NCBI GenBank assembly: GCA_900320035.1
Contig: ONQU01000073.1
Location: 1 to 5,169, forward strand
Direction: 5' to 3'
Source: an uncultured Rhodospirillaceae bacterium
GTDB taxonomy: Bacteria > Pseudomonadota > Alphaproteobacteria > RF32 > CAG-239
DNA: 5,169 bases
The stretch's first letter is position 1. Every line of letters starts with the position of its first letter. The notes below the pieces were generated by a model. The model saw nothing but the letters and a program-made list of their open reading frames with translations. It was not told the DNA's origin and made no database searches. This document shows, in pieces, positions 1 through 5,169 of the stretch. The position numbers were made by a program, and so were the translations under genes.

Positions 1-189
1 GGCAACTTCCTCATCGGATTCGTCATCTTGATTATTTTAGATTTTGCCACCGCTCTCTTAATTGAACAATTTTATAAAATCGATCGTACCGCCGGCGGAT
101 TATTGTTGCCATATGTGGCATGGCTTTTATTTGCTACTTATCTCAATTGGGTAGTTGTTGCTCTAAATGGTAATAACTTTGTGACTTAA
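1..189 (+). CDS. TspO/MBR family membrane protein, C-terminal part (5' end outside window)
   Basis: Frame 1 is open from the first base to a TAA at 187-189, giving the last 62 residues of a protein. Two hydrophobic helices are visible, roughly residues 2-22 and 33-56 of the fragment. The second carries the block LLLPYVAWLLFATYLNWVVV, followed by ALN. This fits the last transmembrane helix of the TspO/MBR (tryptophan-rich sensory protein) family, whose hallmark is PY-x-x-W-x-x-FA-x-x-LN. Family members are five-helix membrane proteins that bind porphyrins and other small hydrophobic ligands, and in bacteria they are linked to tetrapyrrole and stress responses. Start, promoter and full length are outside the window. 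The gene converges on the pilin-like gene with only 3 bp between stop codons and no clear terminator. The family assignment is firm; the ligand and role here are unknown. Confidence 0.88.
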   Translation, partial: GNFLIGFVILIILDFATALLIEQFYKIDRTAGGLLLPYVAWLLFATYLNWVVVALNGNNFVT

Positions 190-192
190 GAA

Positions 193-990
193 TTAAAAAG
201 CATAGCGCAAGGCTAGCGAACATTTTTTTTCATCACCGCACGTGCAGCCAAAAGCAGCCGCATTTTCCGACAGCAACGGCACCATATTAGTATTCATCGC
301 CCTAACTACATTGGTTTTATAGCGTGGCGGCGAAGCCAACTGTTGCCATTGTCCGTTTTTATCCTGCACCTGTATCACCTCATCTACCGCATCAAGTTCA
401 TCTACATCATTGAAAGCCGTATCGTTTTCCAGCTCATCCACACTACCCACTGCAATAGCATACAGCCCTTGCGTCGTTGTTCCCCATTGAATCTGCGCCA
501 AATCCACACAGGCTTGATAAGGTAACCCTTGTAATGATATTTTAAAAGTATCTAATGCAACATAACCTTTATTTGTCTGAATCGGTGATGATATGGCAAA
601 ATTAATATTTCCGGCATACGGATTAACAAGTTTCCCATTTTTTAACATAGTTGTTGGCACGGCTCCGGCAGCAATCAAAGTTGACATAGTAATTTCATTT
701 TTTTTATCGTTTAGAATATAAAATTGCCGAATATTATCAACCAATTGCGAAACTTGAGCCGTTGTGCTGTTGAGTAAATCATAGTCATACACATGCCTCC
801 ATGCCAGCTGTAAAAATTTTGCACCATACATCAGAAAAGCACACAACAAAAATATAAGCACAATTTTTCGCACCATACGCCAACGCTTAGTCATCGCGTC
901 TACTTCATTCTGATTAGCCAAACGATAAGCGCGTATCTTCGCTAAACCATCAGTGGTTTTCTCACTATTTTCTGTTGCTTGCTCGTGCAT
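193..990 (-). CDS. Membrane-anchored protein with pilin-like domain, downstream of secA
   Basis: This 265-residue protein begins with a hydrophilic, probably cytoplasmic segment (residues 1-41) ending in the basic run KRWRMVRK. One transmembrane helix follows at about 42-64. The rest should lie in the periplasm or on the outside. Residues 79-170 resemble the globular part of type IV pilin-like proteins: QVSQLVDNIRQFY right after the helix, then LIAAGAVPTTM, the NPYAGNI turn, and LPYQACVDLAQIQW with Cys161. The C-terminus has three more cysteines (249, 251, 257) that could form disulfides. A stretch near 184-206 is rich in Asp and Glu. The usual prepilin peptidase signature (G followed by a hydrophobic stretch with Glu at +5) is absent, so it may be a pilin-like anchor or minor subunit rather than a processed pilin. 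The ATG at 988-990 lies 3 bp after the secA stop with an AGGA site 6 nt upstream. The pilin similarity is from memory of the family pattern; the function is unknown. Confidence 0.72.
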   Translation of the reverse strand: MHEQATENSEKTTDGLAKIRAYRLANQNEVDAMTKRWRMVRKIVLIFLLCAFLMYGAKFLQLAWRHVYDYDLLNSTTAQVSQLVDNIRQFYILNDKKNEITMSTLIAAGAVPTTMLKNGKLVNPYAGNINFAISSPIQTNKGYVALDTFKISLQGLPYQACVDLAQIQWGTTTQGLYAIAVGSVDELENDTAFNDVDELDAVDEVIQVQDKNGQWQQLASPPRYKTNVVRAMNTNMVPLLSENAAAFGCTCGDEKKCSLALRYAF

Positions 991-993
991 CGG

Positions 994-3672
994 CTATCCT
1001 GTGATTTTACCATGACAATGCTTAAATTTTTTACCGCTACCGCATGGACAAGGATCATTGCGTGCCACTTTAGTAAATTTGGCTTGGTCATGCGAAAGCG
1101 CTTTACCATCGTCTGTTGCTTCATCATGCTTAATTTCCATTGGTCGGTTTTGTTCCTTATCCATAGCCTGTTGCATCCGTACTTGCGAATTATCTTGAAT
1201 AACCGTGTGACAAATCACAATGGTTACCCGCTCTTTTAAAACATCTAATAAATCAGAAAACATATTAAATGCTTCTTTTTTATACTCATTAAGCGGATCT
1301 TTCTGCCCATAAGCCCGCAAACGAATGGTATGACGCATTAAATCAAGTGCCGCAATATGATCTTTCCATAGTTGATCTAAAACTTGCAACAAAATATATT
1401 TCTGTGTCATCTTTACAACACTTTGCGGTAATGTACTTTCCCGTTCTGCTAAACGATTATCAATTTCCTGCAAAATGCGTTCTTTCAGCGCTTCACCGGT
1501 AATATCCGGCTCATTGCACCAGTTGACAATCGGTAAAACAAAACCGGTTGCCGCTTGCAAATCTTGCCGTAAACCTTCTTTATTCCATTCTTCGGCCGAT
1601 GTACCATACGGTACGTGAGCATTGATAATACCTCCTAAATACTCATCACGCATATCCTTAATGGTTGCCGATAAATCTTCTTCTTCCAAAATATCGCGCC
1701 GTTCCTGATAAATAATCTTACGTTGATCATTCATCACATTATCATATTTCAAAATATCTTTACGCGCGTCAAAATGGCTTTCTTCAACACGTTTTTGAGC
1801 CTTTTCCAAAGCCTTGGTAATCCACGGATGCACTAACGCCTCACCTTCCGGCAAACCTAAGCGATGCAACACATTTCCCATTTTATCAGAACCGAAAATA
1901 CGCATCAAATCATCTTGCATAGAAAGGAAAAACTTTGATGTTCCGGGATCGCCCTGACGTCCTGAACGACCGCGCAATTGGTTATCAATACGCCGACTTT
2001 CATGGCGCTCTGTACCTAAAATATACAAACCACCGGCTTTGAGTACTTTTTCTTTATCTGCCGCCACTTCAGTTTCAATTTTTTGTTTTAATGCGGCAAT
2101 TTGCTCCGGTGTTTCATCACCTTTCAAGAGTTCCTTAAGCTTCATTTCCGGATTACCACCAAGCTGAATATCAGTACCGCGACCAGCCATATTGGTAGCA
2201 ATTGTCACCGCCCCTGAAATACCGGCTTGTGCCACAATTTGCGCTTCGCGCTCATGATAACGTGCATTTAAAACTTCAAACTTCAAATCCGGTGCCGCCC
2301 GATGCAATAATTCGGCCACAATTTCCGATTTTTCAACCGACGTTGTTCCCACCAAAACCGGCTGCTCACGCTTATGACAATCTAAGATTGTGTTGATGAT
2401 AGCCCGATACTTTTCCTCTTCGGTACGATACACTTCATCCTGCAAATCTTCACGTTTCACCGGCTGATTGGTTGGAATTTCCACACACATTAAATTGTAA
2501 ATATCATTAAATTCGGCTTCTTCAGTCATTGCCGTACCGGTCATACCGGCTAACTTCGGATAAAGCCGGAAATAATTCTGAAATGTAATCGAGGCCAAAG
2601 TTTGATTTTCTGATTGAATATCAACCCCCTCTTTAGCTTCCAAGGCTTGGTGCAAGCCATCGCTAAAACGCCGTCCTTCCATAATACGACCGGTAAATTC
2701 ATCAACAATCACCACTTTACCGTCTTTCACAATGTAATCAACATCGCGCTGGAACATTTTATGTGCCCGTAATGCATTGTTGACGTGCTGCACCAAATTC
2801 ACATTACCTATATCGTAAAGTGAACCATCGCTGATTAAACCGGCACTGCGCAATAAACCTTCAACGTGTTCCATACCGGCTTCAGTCAGTGTAATATTTT
2901 TGAATTTTTCATCTTTTTCATAGTCAGCTTCAGTTAAGTTACTGATTAACTTTGAAACTGTAATATAAGTTGATGAAGAATCTTCCGCTTGACCGGAAAT
3001 AATCAGCGGCGTTCTCGCTTCATCAATCAAAATGGAATCCACCTCATCGACAATGGCATAATTAAAATCACGCTGCACTTTTTCTTCCAGCGAAAATTTC
3101 ATATTATCGCGCAAATAGTCAAACCCGAGTTCATTGTTAGTGCCATAAACAATATCTGAGGCATAAGCGGCCTTGCGTTCAATATCATTTTTGCCATGCA
3201 CAATATAGTCAACGCTCAGGCCCAAAAATTGATAAATTTTACCCATCCATTCAGCATCGCGCTTAGCCAAATAGTCGTTCACAGTGACAACATGAACACC
3301 CTTGCCTTCAAGTGCATTCAAATATGCCGCTAAAGTTGCCACTAAGGTTTTCCCCTCACCGGTTTTCATTTCGGCAATCATACCTTTATGCAACACAATC
3401 CCGCCAATCAGCTGTACATCATAATGACGTTGTCCCATCACACGTTTTGCGGCTTCGCGCACCGTTGCAAACGCTTCCGGTAAAATATCATCAAGCGATT
3501 CGCCTTTCTGTAATCGAGTGCGAAATTCATCAGTTTTAGCCTTCAGTTCATCATCTGTCAGCTTAATAAAATTTGGTTCTAAATCATTAATTTGGCGTAC
3601 AATCTTATATTGTTTCTTTACAAATCTGTCATTAGCACTACCAAAAATCTTACGAGCAATTTTTCCTAACAT
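994..3672 (-). CDS. secA: Preprotein translocase ATPase SecA
   Basis: SecA is the motor ATPase that binds SecYEG at the inner membrane and pushes unfolded preproteins through it. The 892-residue product is full length. The start MLGKIARKIFGS is typical of SecA. Walker A is MKTGEGKT (102-109) and Walker B is DEVDSILIDEAR (209-220). TNNELGFDYLRDNM is at 178-191, in nucleotide-binding domain 1, which the preprotein cross-linking domain interrupts at about 225-370. GMTGTA (376-381), ATNMAGRGTDI (492-502) and RRIDNQLRGRSGRQGDPG (560-577) mark the helicase-like second ATPase domain. LLQVLDQLWKDHIAALD followed by LRAYGQKDP (about 761-793) is the scaffold and two-helix finger, with Tyr788 at the tip. 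The tail DPCPCGSGKKFKHCHG supplies the zinc ligands Cys875, Cys877, Cys886 and His887, which bind SecB and lipid. No motif is broken. The ATG follows AAAGGA by 6 nt. It is the first gene of a leftward operon with the pilin-like gene. Confidence 0.99.
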   Translation of the reverse strand: MLGKIARKIFGSANDRFVKKQYKIVRQINDLEPNFIKLTDDELKAKTDEFRTRLQKGESLDDILPEAFATVREAAKRVMGQRHYDVQLIGGIVLHKGMIAEMKTGEGKTLVATLAAYLNALEGKGVHVVTVNDYLAKRDAEWMGKIYQFLGLSVDYIVHGKNDIERKAAYASDIVYGTNNELGFDYLRDNMKFSLEEKVQRDFNYAIVDEVDSILIDEARTPLIISGQAEDSSSTYITVSKLISNLTEADYEKDEKFKNITLTEAGMEHVEGLLRSAGLISDGSLYDIGNVNLVQHVNNALRAHKMFQRDVDYIVKDGKVVIVDEFTGRIMEGRRFSDGLHQALEAKEGVDIQSENQTLASITFQNYFRLYPKLAGMTGTAMTEEAEFNDIYNLMCVEIPTNQPVKREDLQDEVYRTEEEKYRAIINTILDCHKREQPVLVGTTSVEKSEIVAELLHRAAPDLKFEVLNARYHEREAQIVAQAGISGAVTIATNMAGRGTDIQLGGNPEMKLKELLKGDETPEQIAALKQKIETEVAADKEKVLKAGGLYILGTERHESRRIDNQLRGRSGRQGDPGTSKFFLSMQDDLMRIFGSDKMGNVLHRLGLPEGEALVHPWITKALEKAQKRVEESHFDARKDILKYDNVMNDQRKIIYQERRDILEEEDLSATIKDMRDEYLGGIINAHVPYGTSAEEWNKEGLRQDLQAATGFVLPIVNWCNEPDITGEALKERILQEIDNRLAERESTLPQSVVKMTQKYILLQVLDQLWKDHIAALDLMRHTIRLRAYGQKDPLNEYKKEAFNMFSDLLDVLKERVTIVICHTVIQDNSQVRMQQAMDKEQNRPMEIKHDEATDDGKALSHDQAKFTKVARNDPCPCGSGKKFKHCHGKITG
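997..1000 (-). promoter_or_regulatory. Ribosome binding site of the pilin-like gene, inside the secA 3' end
   Basis: On the minus strand AGGA lies 6 nt before the ATG at 990. It is formed by the last base of the Thr codon and the Gly codon that close SecA (ACA GGA TAG). The site is therefore covered by ribosomes finishing secA, which argues for co-transcription and likely translational coupling of the two genes. It also supports the chosen start. Confidence 0.7.
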
Positions 3673-3678
3673 TCATAT

Positions 3679-3684
3679 TCCTTT
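3679..3684 (-). promoter_or_regulatory. Ribosome binding site of secA
   Basis: The minus strand reads AAAGGA, then 6 nt, then the ATG at 3672-3670. The spacing fits the SecA start that also matches the family N-terminus. Confidence 0.75.
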
Positions 3685-3703
3685 TATATATTTGTTCTTA
3701 CTA

Positions 3704-3732
3704 CATTTAGTTTGAATAAAACCTAAAGTCAA
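3704..3732 (-). promoter_or_regulatory. Putative sigma-70 promoter for the secA operon
   Basis: On the minus strand the -35 candidate TTGACT (3732-3727, 5/6 to consensus) is followed after 17 bp by TAAATG (3709-3704, a poor -10 with 3/6). The context CTTGAC resembles the -35 preferred in alphaproteobacteria. Initiation would fall near 3697 and leave a leader of only about 25 nt. That is too short for a SecM-like arrest peptide, and no ORF of that kind is seen. The weak -10 keeps confidence moderate. Confidence 0.45.
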
Positions 3733-3772
3733 GACCGTGCGCCAAAGTTATAAACCTCTAATAAAAAATCCT

Positions 3773-3801
3773 TTGAAATTTTAGCAAAATGTGTCTATCA
3801 T
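3773..3801 (+). promoter_or_regulatory. Putative sigma-70 promoter for the peptidyl-prolyl isomerase gene
   Basis: TTGAAA (3773-3778, 5/6) and TATCAT (3796-3801, 5/6) are separated by exactly 17 bp. Initiation would be near 3808, about 30 nt before the ATG at 3838. It points away from the secA promoter, and the two -35 boxes are about 40 bp apart. Confidence 0.6.
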
Positions 3802-3827
3802 GCAAATTGATTTGTTTATTTTATTTT

Positions 3828-3833
3828 GGAGGA
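3828..3833 (+). promoter_or_regulatory. Strong ribosome binding site that sets the isomerase start at 3838
   Basis: GGAGGA ends 4 nt before the ATG at 3838-3840. An in-frame TTG at 3826 overlaps this site and has no Shine-Dalgarno of its own. Starting at the ATG also puts the signal sequence (MQKKYLFATTAA) at the very N-terminus, so the ATG is preferred. Confidence 0.85.
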
Positions 3834-3837
3834 TTAT

Positions 3838-4659
3838 ATGCAAAAAAAATATCTGTTTGCCACAACTGCCGCAATTGTCGTCCTGGTTGCTGGTGTCTGG
3901 ACTTATAAAGTTTGCGCTGAAAAAAACAATGGCATTGCCGCTATTGTTGACGGCGAACAAATTACCGTTGCTGAGGTGAAAGAGGTTTATGAACAAAGCC
4001 CGCAATTACAGCAAGTTCCTTTTGAACAGTTTTACACTCATGCCCTTGATGTCATGATCAATAACAAATTGGCCTTAAAAGCTGCTAATGCAGCTCAAGT
4101 CCAAGAAAGCGAAGAATACAAAGAGCAATTAGCTTTATTAGCTGACGACTTAGCTCGTCAAATTTATTTGGATCAGAAGGTCAATGAAAAAATAACTGAT
4201 GAAGCCGTACAGAAAATTTATGATGAGTATGTTACCAATTTCACAGGGCAAAAAGAAATCAGCGCCAAACATATTTTGGTTGATGATGAAGGTTTGGCAA
4301 AAGAAATTATTGTTAAGTTACAAAATAAAGAAGCCTCTTTTGATGACTTAGCATTGCAATATTCAAAAGATAATCCGAATTTGGGCTACTTTACAGCAGA
4401 TATGATGGTACCGGAATTTTCTGATGCCGCTTTCAAAATGGGTAAAGGGGAAATTTCTGCCGAACCGGTTAAAACCGAATTCGGTTACCACATTATTTTG
4501 GTTGAAGACGTACGTGACACTCAACCGCTACCGTTGGCAGATGTTGAGCCGCAAATTAAAGCTTCTTTGGCGCAACAAGCGGTCGCTCAAGTGGTTGAGG
4601 AATTAAACGCCAATGCCGATATTGAAAAGTTTGATTTGAAAGGTAAAAAAATCAAATAG
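3838..4659 (+). CDS. Membrane-anchored or exported parvulin-type peptidyl-prolyl cis-trans isomerase (SurA/PrsA/PpiC-like)
   Basis: The 273-residue protein is expected to isomerise X-Pro bonds or chaperone proteins that have crossed the inner membrane. Residues 1-22 (MQKKYLFATTAAIVVLVAGV and onward) form a signal sequence or uncleaved anchor. Cys26 is not in a lipobox, so a lipoprotein is unlikely. Residues 33-135 make a helical SurA/PrsA-like N-terminal region, starting AAIVDGEQITVAEVKEVYEQ. The parvulin domain spans about 139-225: ISAKHILV with His145, SFDDLALQYS, LGYF, MVPEFSDAAF with Phe194, and FGYHIILVED with His218. Both histidines and the MVPxF motif of the active site are kept, but the loop between Ser176 and Leu182 is about five residues shorter than in E. 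coli Par10 and lacks the GGD. A Gln- and Ala-rich helix and a Lys-rich tail follow. It is monocistronic, diverges from secA and ends before a terminator. Which named family member it is cannot be settled from sequence alone. Confidence 0.93.
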   Translation: MQKKYLFATTAAIVVLVAGVWTYKVCAEKNNGIAAIVDGEQITVAEVKEVYEQSPQLQQVPFEQFYTHALDVMINNKLALKAANAAQVQESEEYKEQLALLADDLARQIYLDQKVNEKITDEAVQKIYDEYVTNFTGQKEISAKHILVDDEGLAKEIIVKLQNKEASFDDLALQYSKDNPNLGYFTADMMVPEFSDAAFKMGKGEISAEPVKTEFGYHIILVEDVRDTQPLPLADVEPQIKASLAQQAVAQVVEELNANADIEKFDLKGKKIK

Positions 4660-4682
4660 CTTTCACTTAATATTATAATATG

Positions 4683-4725
4683 AAGCCCTGCAGTTTTTGT
4701 AAATATTTCTGCGGGGTTTTCTTTT
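4683..4725 (+). terminator. Intrinsic terminator of the isomerase gene
   Basis: CCCTGCAG (4686-4693) pairs with CTGCGGGG (4709-4716) over 8 bp with one G-U. AAG before it can add weak pairs with TTT after it. The loop is 15 nt, and the stem is followed by TTTTCTTTT (4717-4725). It starts 24 bp after the stop codon. Read leftward it lacks a T-run directly after the stem, so it looks one-directional. Confidence 0.85.
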
Positions 4726-4784
4726 ATGAAGATTGTTTAAATATTCACCATTGACATCCCTCTTGGATGCGCTTTTTTTAAGCT

Positions 4785-4819
4785 ATCACCCCTCGTTTCG
4801 TAAGAAAACGTCAAGTGGT
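4785..4819. repeat. Interior hairpin of the inverted-repeat element
   Basis: ATCAC (4785-4789) pairs with GTGGT (4815-4819), and CGTTT (4794-4798) with AAACG (4806-4810). A symmetric 4x4 internal loop lies between the two stems and the apical loop is 7 nt. AAGC (4780-4783) and GCTT (4825-4828) can extend the base. The symmetry favours folding at the RNA level, but each stem is short. Confidence 0.4.
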
Positions 4820-4841
4820 CTTCCGCTTTTTTAATTCGAAG

Positions 4842-4881
4842 ATCGCTGGGCTCGTCTGCGCTATGCGCATCCGAGAGCGAT
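4842..4881. repeat. 40-bp nested imperfect palindrome in the right half of the element
   Basis: Three stems nest around the loop TAT: ATCGCT/AGCGAT (4842-4847 with 4876-4881), CTCG/CGAG (4851-4854 with 4872-4875) and TGCGC/GCGCA (4857-4861 with 4865-4869). Only a GGG bulge and a TC/TC internal loop interrupt them. That makes 15 pairs in 40 bases, the most stable-looking local structure of the region. It shares bases with the right terminal inverted repeat, so the two pairings exclude each other. Confidence 0.6.
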
Positions 4882-4884
4882 GAC

Positions 4885-4912
4885 ATTATAAAAAACACCA
4901 AACAACAAGCAA
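4885..4912 (-). promoter_or_regulatory. Possible leftward promoter at the edge of the inverted-repeat element
   Basis: On the minus strand TTGCTT (4912-4907) lies 16 bp before a perfect TATAAT (4890-4885). Initiation would fall near 4878, inside the right inverted repeat, so the transcript would start in one arm and run through the other. No good terminator is seen on that strand afterwards. In AT-rich DNA a TATAAT is easily found by chance. Confidence 0.3.
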
Positions 4913-4983
4913 AATTGCGATTAGTAGAGTAAATACGAAGAGGGGCTTCTCCTCGTGTACAAAGTAGTACAGAAAAAACACAT

Positions 4984-5004
4984 ATCAACAAGAAAAAAGT
5001 TGAT
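4984..5004. repeat. Small hairpin inside the second tandem unit
   Basis: ATCAAC (4984-4989) and GTTGAT (4999-5004) form a perfect 6-bp stem around an A-rich 9-nt loop. At the corresponding place the third unit has CTCG/CGAG (5089-5092 with 5098-5101), a different sequence that can also pair. Confidence 0.45.
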
Positions 5005-5111
5005 GAAAGAGCTTAATACGCCGTAAGCTTCCTTGCGCGGTGTACAAAGTAAATTGAAAATCGAAAAAAATATTAAGAACACAAAAAACTCGGAGAACGA
5101 GGCTAATAGAA

Positions 5112-5162
5112 AAAGGTTTTTCTTCGCGGTGTACAAAGTAGTACATAAGAAGAAAAACCTTT
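5112..5162. repeat. Perfect 14-bp inverted repeat around the last tandem core
   Basis: AAAGGTTTTTCTTC (5112-5125) is the exact reverse complement of GAAGAAAAACCTTT (5149-5162). The 23 bases between contain the TGTAC/GTACA stem-loop, so a two-tier hairpin can form. Read leftward, the stem runs into a short T-rich stretch, so it could weakly terminate a gene lying to the right. Its low GC makes that doubtful. Confidence 0.6.
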
Positions 5163-5169
5163 GATTAGA

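Larger units (their letters stand above)
4753..4884. repeat. 132-bp element bounded by 20-bp imperfect inverted repeats (MITE-like or structured RNA)
   Basis: The left end GACATCCCTCTTGGATGCGC (4753-4772) and the reverse complement of the right end, GTCATCGCTCTCGGATGCGC (4884-4865), agree at 17 of 20 positions. As RNA the arms would give 17 Watson-Crick pairs, one G-U and two mismatches. The ends are flanked on both sides by ATT (4750-4752 and 4885-4887), which could be a 3-bp target duplication or chance. The 92-bp interior holds hairpins and two copies of CGC followed by a T-run and AA (4770-4781, 4824-4834). No transposase lies in the window. A non-autonomous mobile element, a dispersed intergenic repeat and a folded RNA with paired ends are all compatible. 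Confidence 0.55.
4726..5169. other. 444-bp intergenic region without a convincing gene, rich in inverted and tandem repeats
   Basis: No reading frame here has both a credible ribosome binding site and recognisable protein features. Leftward frames of 84 and 71 codons exist, but they run through the repeats. The region divides into an inverted-repeat-bounded, hairpin-rich element (4753-4884) and a tandem array of 82-89 bp units (from about 4889 to the right edge), each listed separately. I saw no tRNA or rRNA signature. Confidence 0.75.
4889..5169. repeat. Diverged tandem array, about three units of 82-89 bp, probably continuing past the right edge
   Basis: Each unit begins with an A-rich stretch: ATAAAAAACACC at 4889, AGAAAAAACACA at 4971, CGAAAAAAATAT at about 5059. 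It then runs through a GAG-x-TAATA-like segment and a CTTC-rich segment to a conserved core. The cores are GTGTACAAAGTAGTAC at 4955-4970 and 5129-5144, and a shorter match, GTGTACAAAGTA, at 5040-5051. In the first and third units TGTAC/GTACA form a 5-bp stem around AAAGTA; the second unit has lost it. Core spacing is 85 and 89 bp, neither a multiple of three, which speaks against a coding repeat. The last 25 bases look like the start of a fourth unit. The function is unknown. Confidence 0.7.

Noticed and set aside
203..230. Terminator for the TspO-family gene (TAGC/GCTA hairpin then eight T)
   Set aside because: The stem is only 4 bp and is separated from the T-run by six or more bases, all inside the opposite gene's coding sequence.
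979..3715. Rightward frames of 60-86 codons across secA and its start
   Set aside because: They are antisense to a fully conserved secA, lack ribosome sites and show no protein features.
3826..3837. Upstream TTG start for the isomerase (adds MEDY)
   Set aside because: The TTG overlaps the GGAGGA site that serves the ATG at 3838, and it would put acidic residues in front of the signal sequence.
3838..3918. Lipoprotein signal in the isomerase (Cys26)
   Set aside because: The residues before the cysteine are YKV, which do not fit a lipobox, and a Lys lies within them.
4670..4681. 12-bp palindrome ATATTATAATAT after the isomerase stop
   Set aside because: Pure A/T palindromes are common in such DNA. 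It has no partner sites and lies next to an adequate terminator.
4751..4780. Rightward promoter with a perfect TTGACA (4751-4756)
   Set aside because: At 16-18 bp spacing there are only T-runs and no acceptable -10, and the -35 overlaps the left inverted repeat.
4737..4991. Leftward 84-codon frame, including an internal ATG at 4886 giving a 49-residue hydrophilic peptide
   Set aside because: There is no Shine-Dalgarno before either start. The frame runs through the tandem unit and both arms of the inverted repeat, and the peptide shows no domain I recognise. It was judged a chance frame, though a search of the 49-residue part would settle it.
4921..5136. Leftward 71-codon Phe-rich frame whose peptide looks repetitive
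   Set aside because: The apparent peptide repeat reflects the DNA repeat. The middle copy is in a different frame from the outer two, the start is TTG without a ribosome site, and the composition follows the A/T tracts.
4889..5169. CRISPR array
   Set aside because: The repeated core is only 12-16 bp, the unit similarity extends through the supposed spacers, and spacing varies between 85 and 89 bp. No cas gene is present.

Overview
The window is moderately AT-rich bacterial DNA (GC content was not counted). It most likely comes from an alphaproteobacterium, possibly one of the AT-rich host-associated or gut lineages. Three things suggest this. The protein is a complete SecA of proteobacterial type with the C-terminal zinc tail. 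secA lies head-to-head with a parvulin-type peptidyl-prolyl isomerase, an arrangement I recall from alphaproteobacteria. The gene after secA has a pilin-like domain resembling pilin families common in gut alphaproteobacterial genomes. The lineage is inferred, because no rRNA or other marker is present.

Layout from left to right. Bases 1-189 hold the 3' end of a TspO/MBR-family membrane protein gene reading rightward. Only 3 bp further on is the end of a leftward operon of two genes: secA (994-3672) followed by a 265-residue membrane-anchored protein with a pilin-like domain (193-990). The second gene's ribosome binding site lies in the last codons of secA. Bases 3673-3837 are a divergent promoter region. 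From it a parvulin-type peptidyl-prolyl isomerase gene (3838-4659) reads rightward and ends at a good intrinsic terminator (4683-4725).

The remaining 444 bp (4726-5169) hold no convincing gene but are far from featureless. A 132-bp element (4753-4884) is bounded by 20-bp imperfect inverted repeats (17/20) and flanked by ATT on both sides. It contains several hairpins, some mutually exclusive. Next to it are about three diverged tandem copies of an 82-89 bp unit (4889 to at least 5144) that share the core GTGTACAAAGTA, and the array probably runs off the right edge. A perfect 14-bp inverted repeat surrounds the last core. This region is the least explained part of the window: a MITE-like or intergenic repeat, a structured RNA locus, or both.

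Functionally the central genes make a protein-export module. SecA drives preproteins through SecYEG, and the divergent isomerase is built to act outside the inner membrane on newly exported proteins. The pilin-like protein, coupled to secA, is itself predicted to be a Sec-dependent envelope protein.
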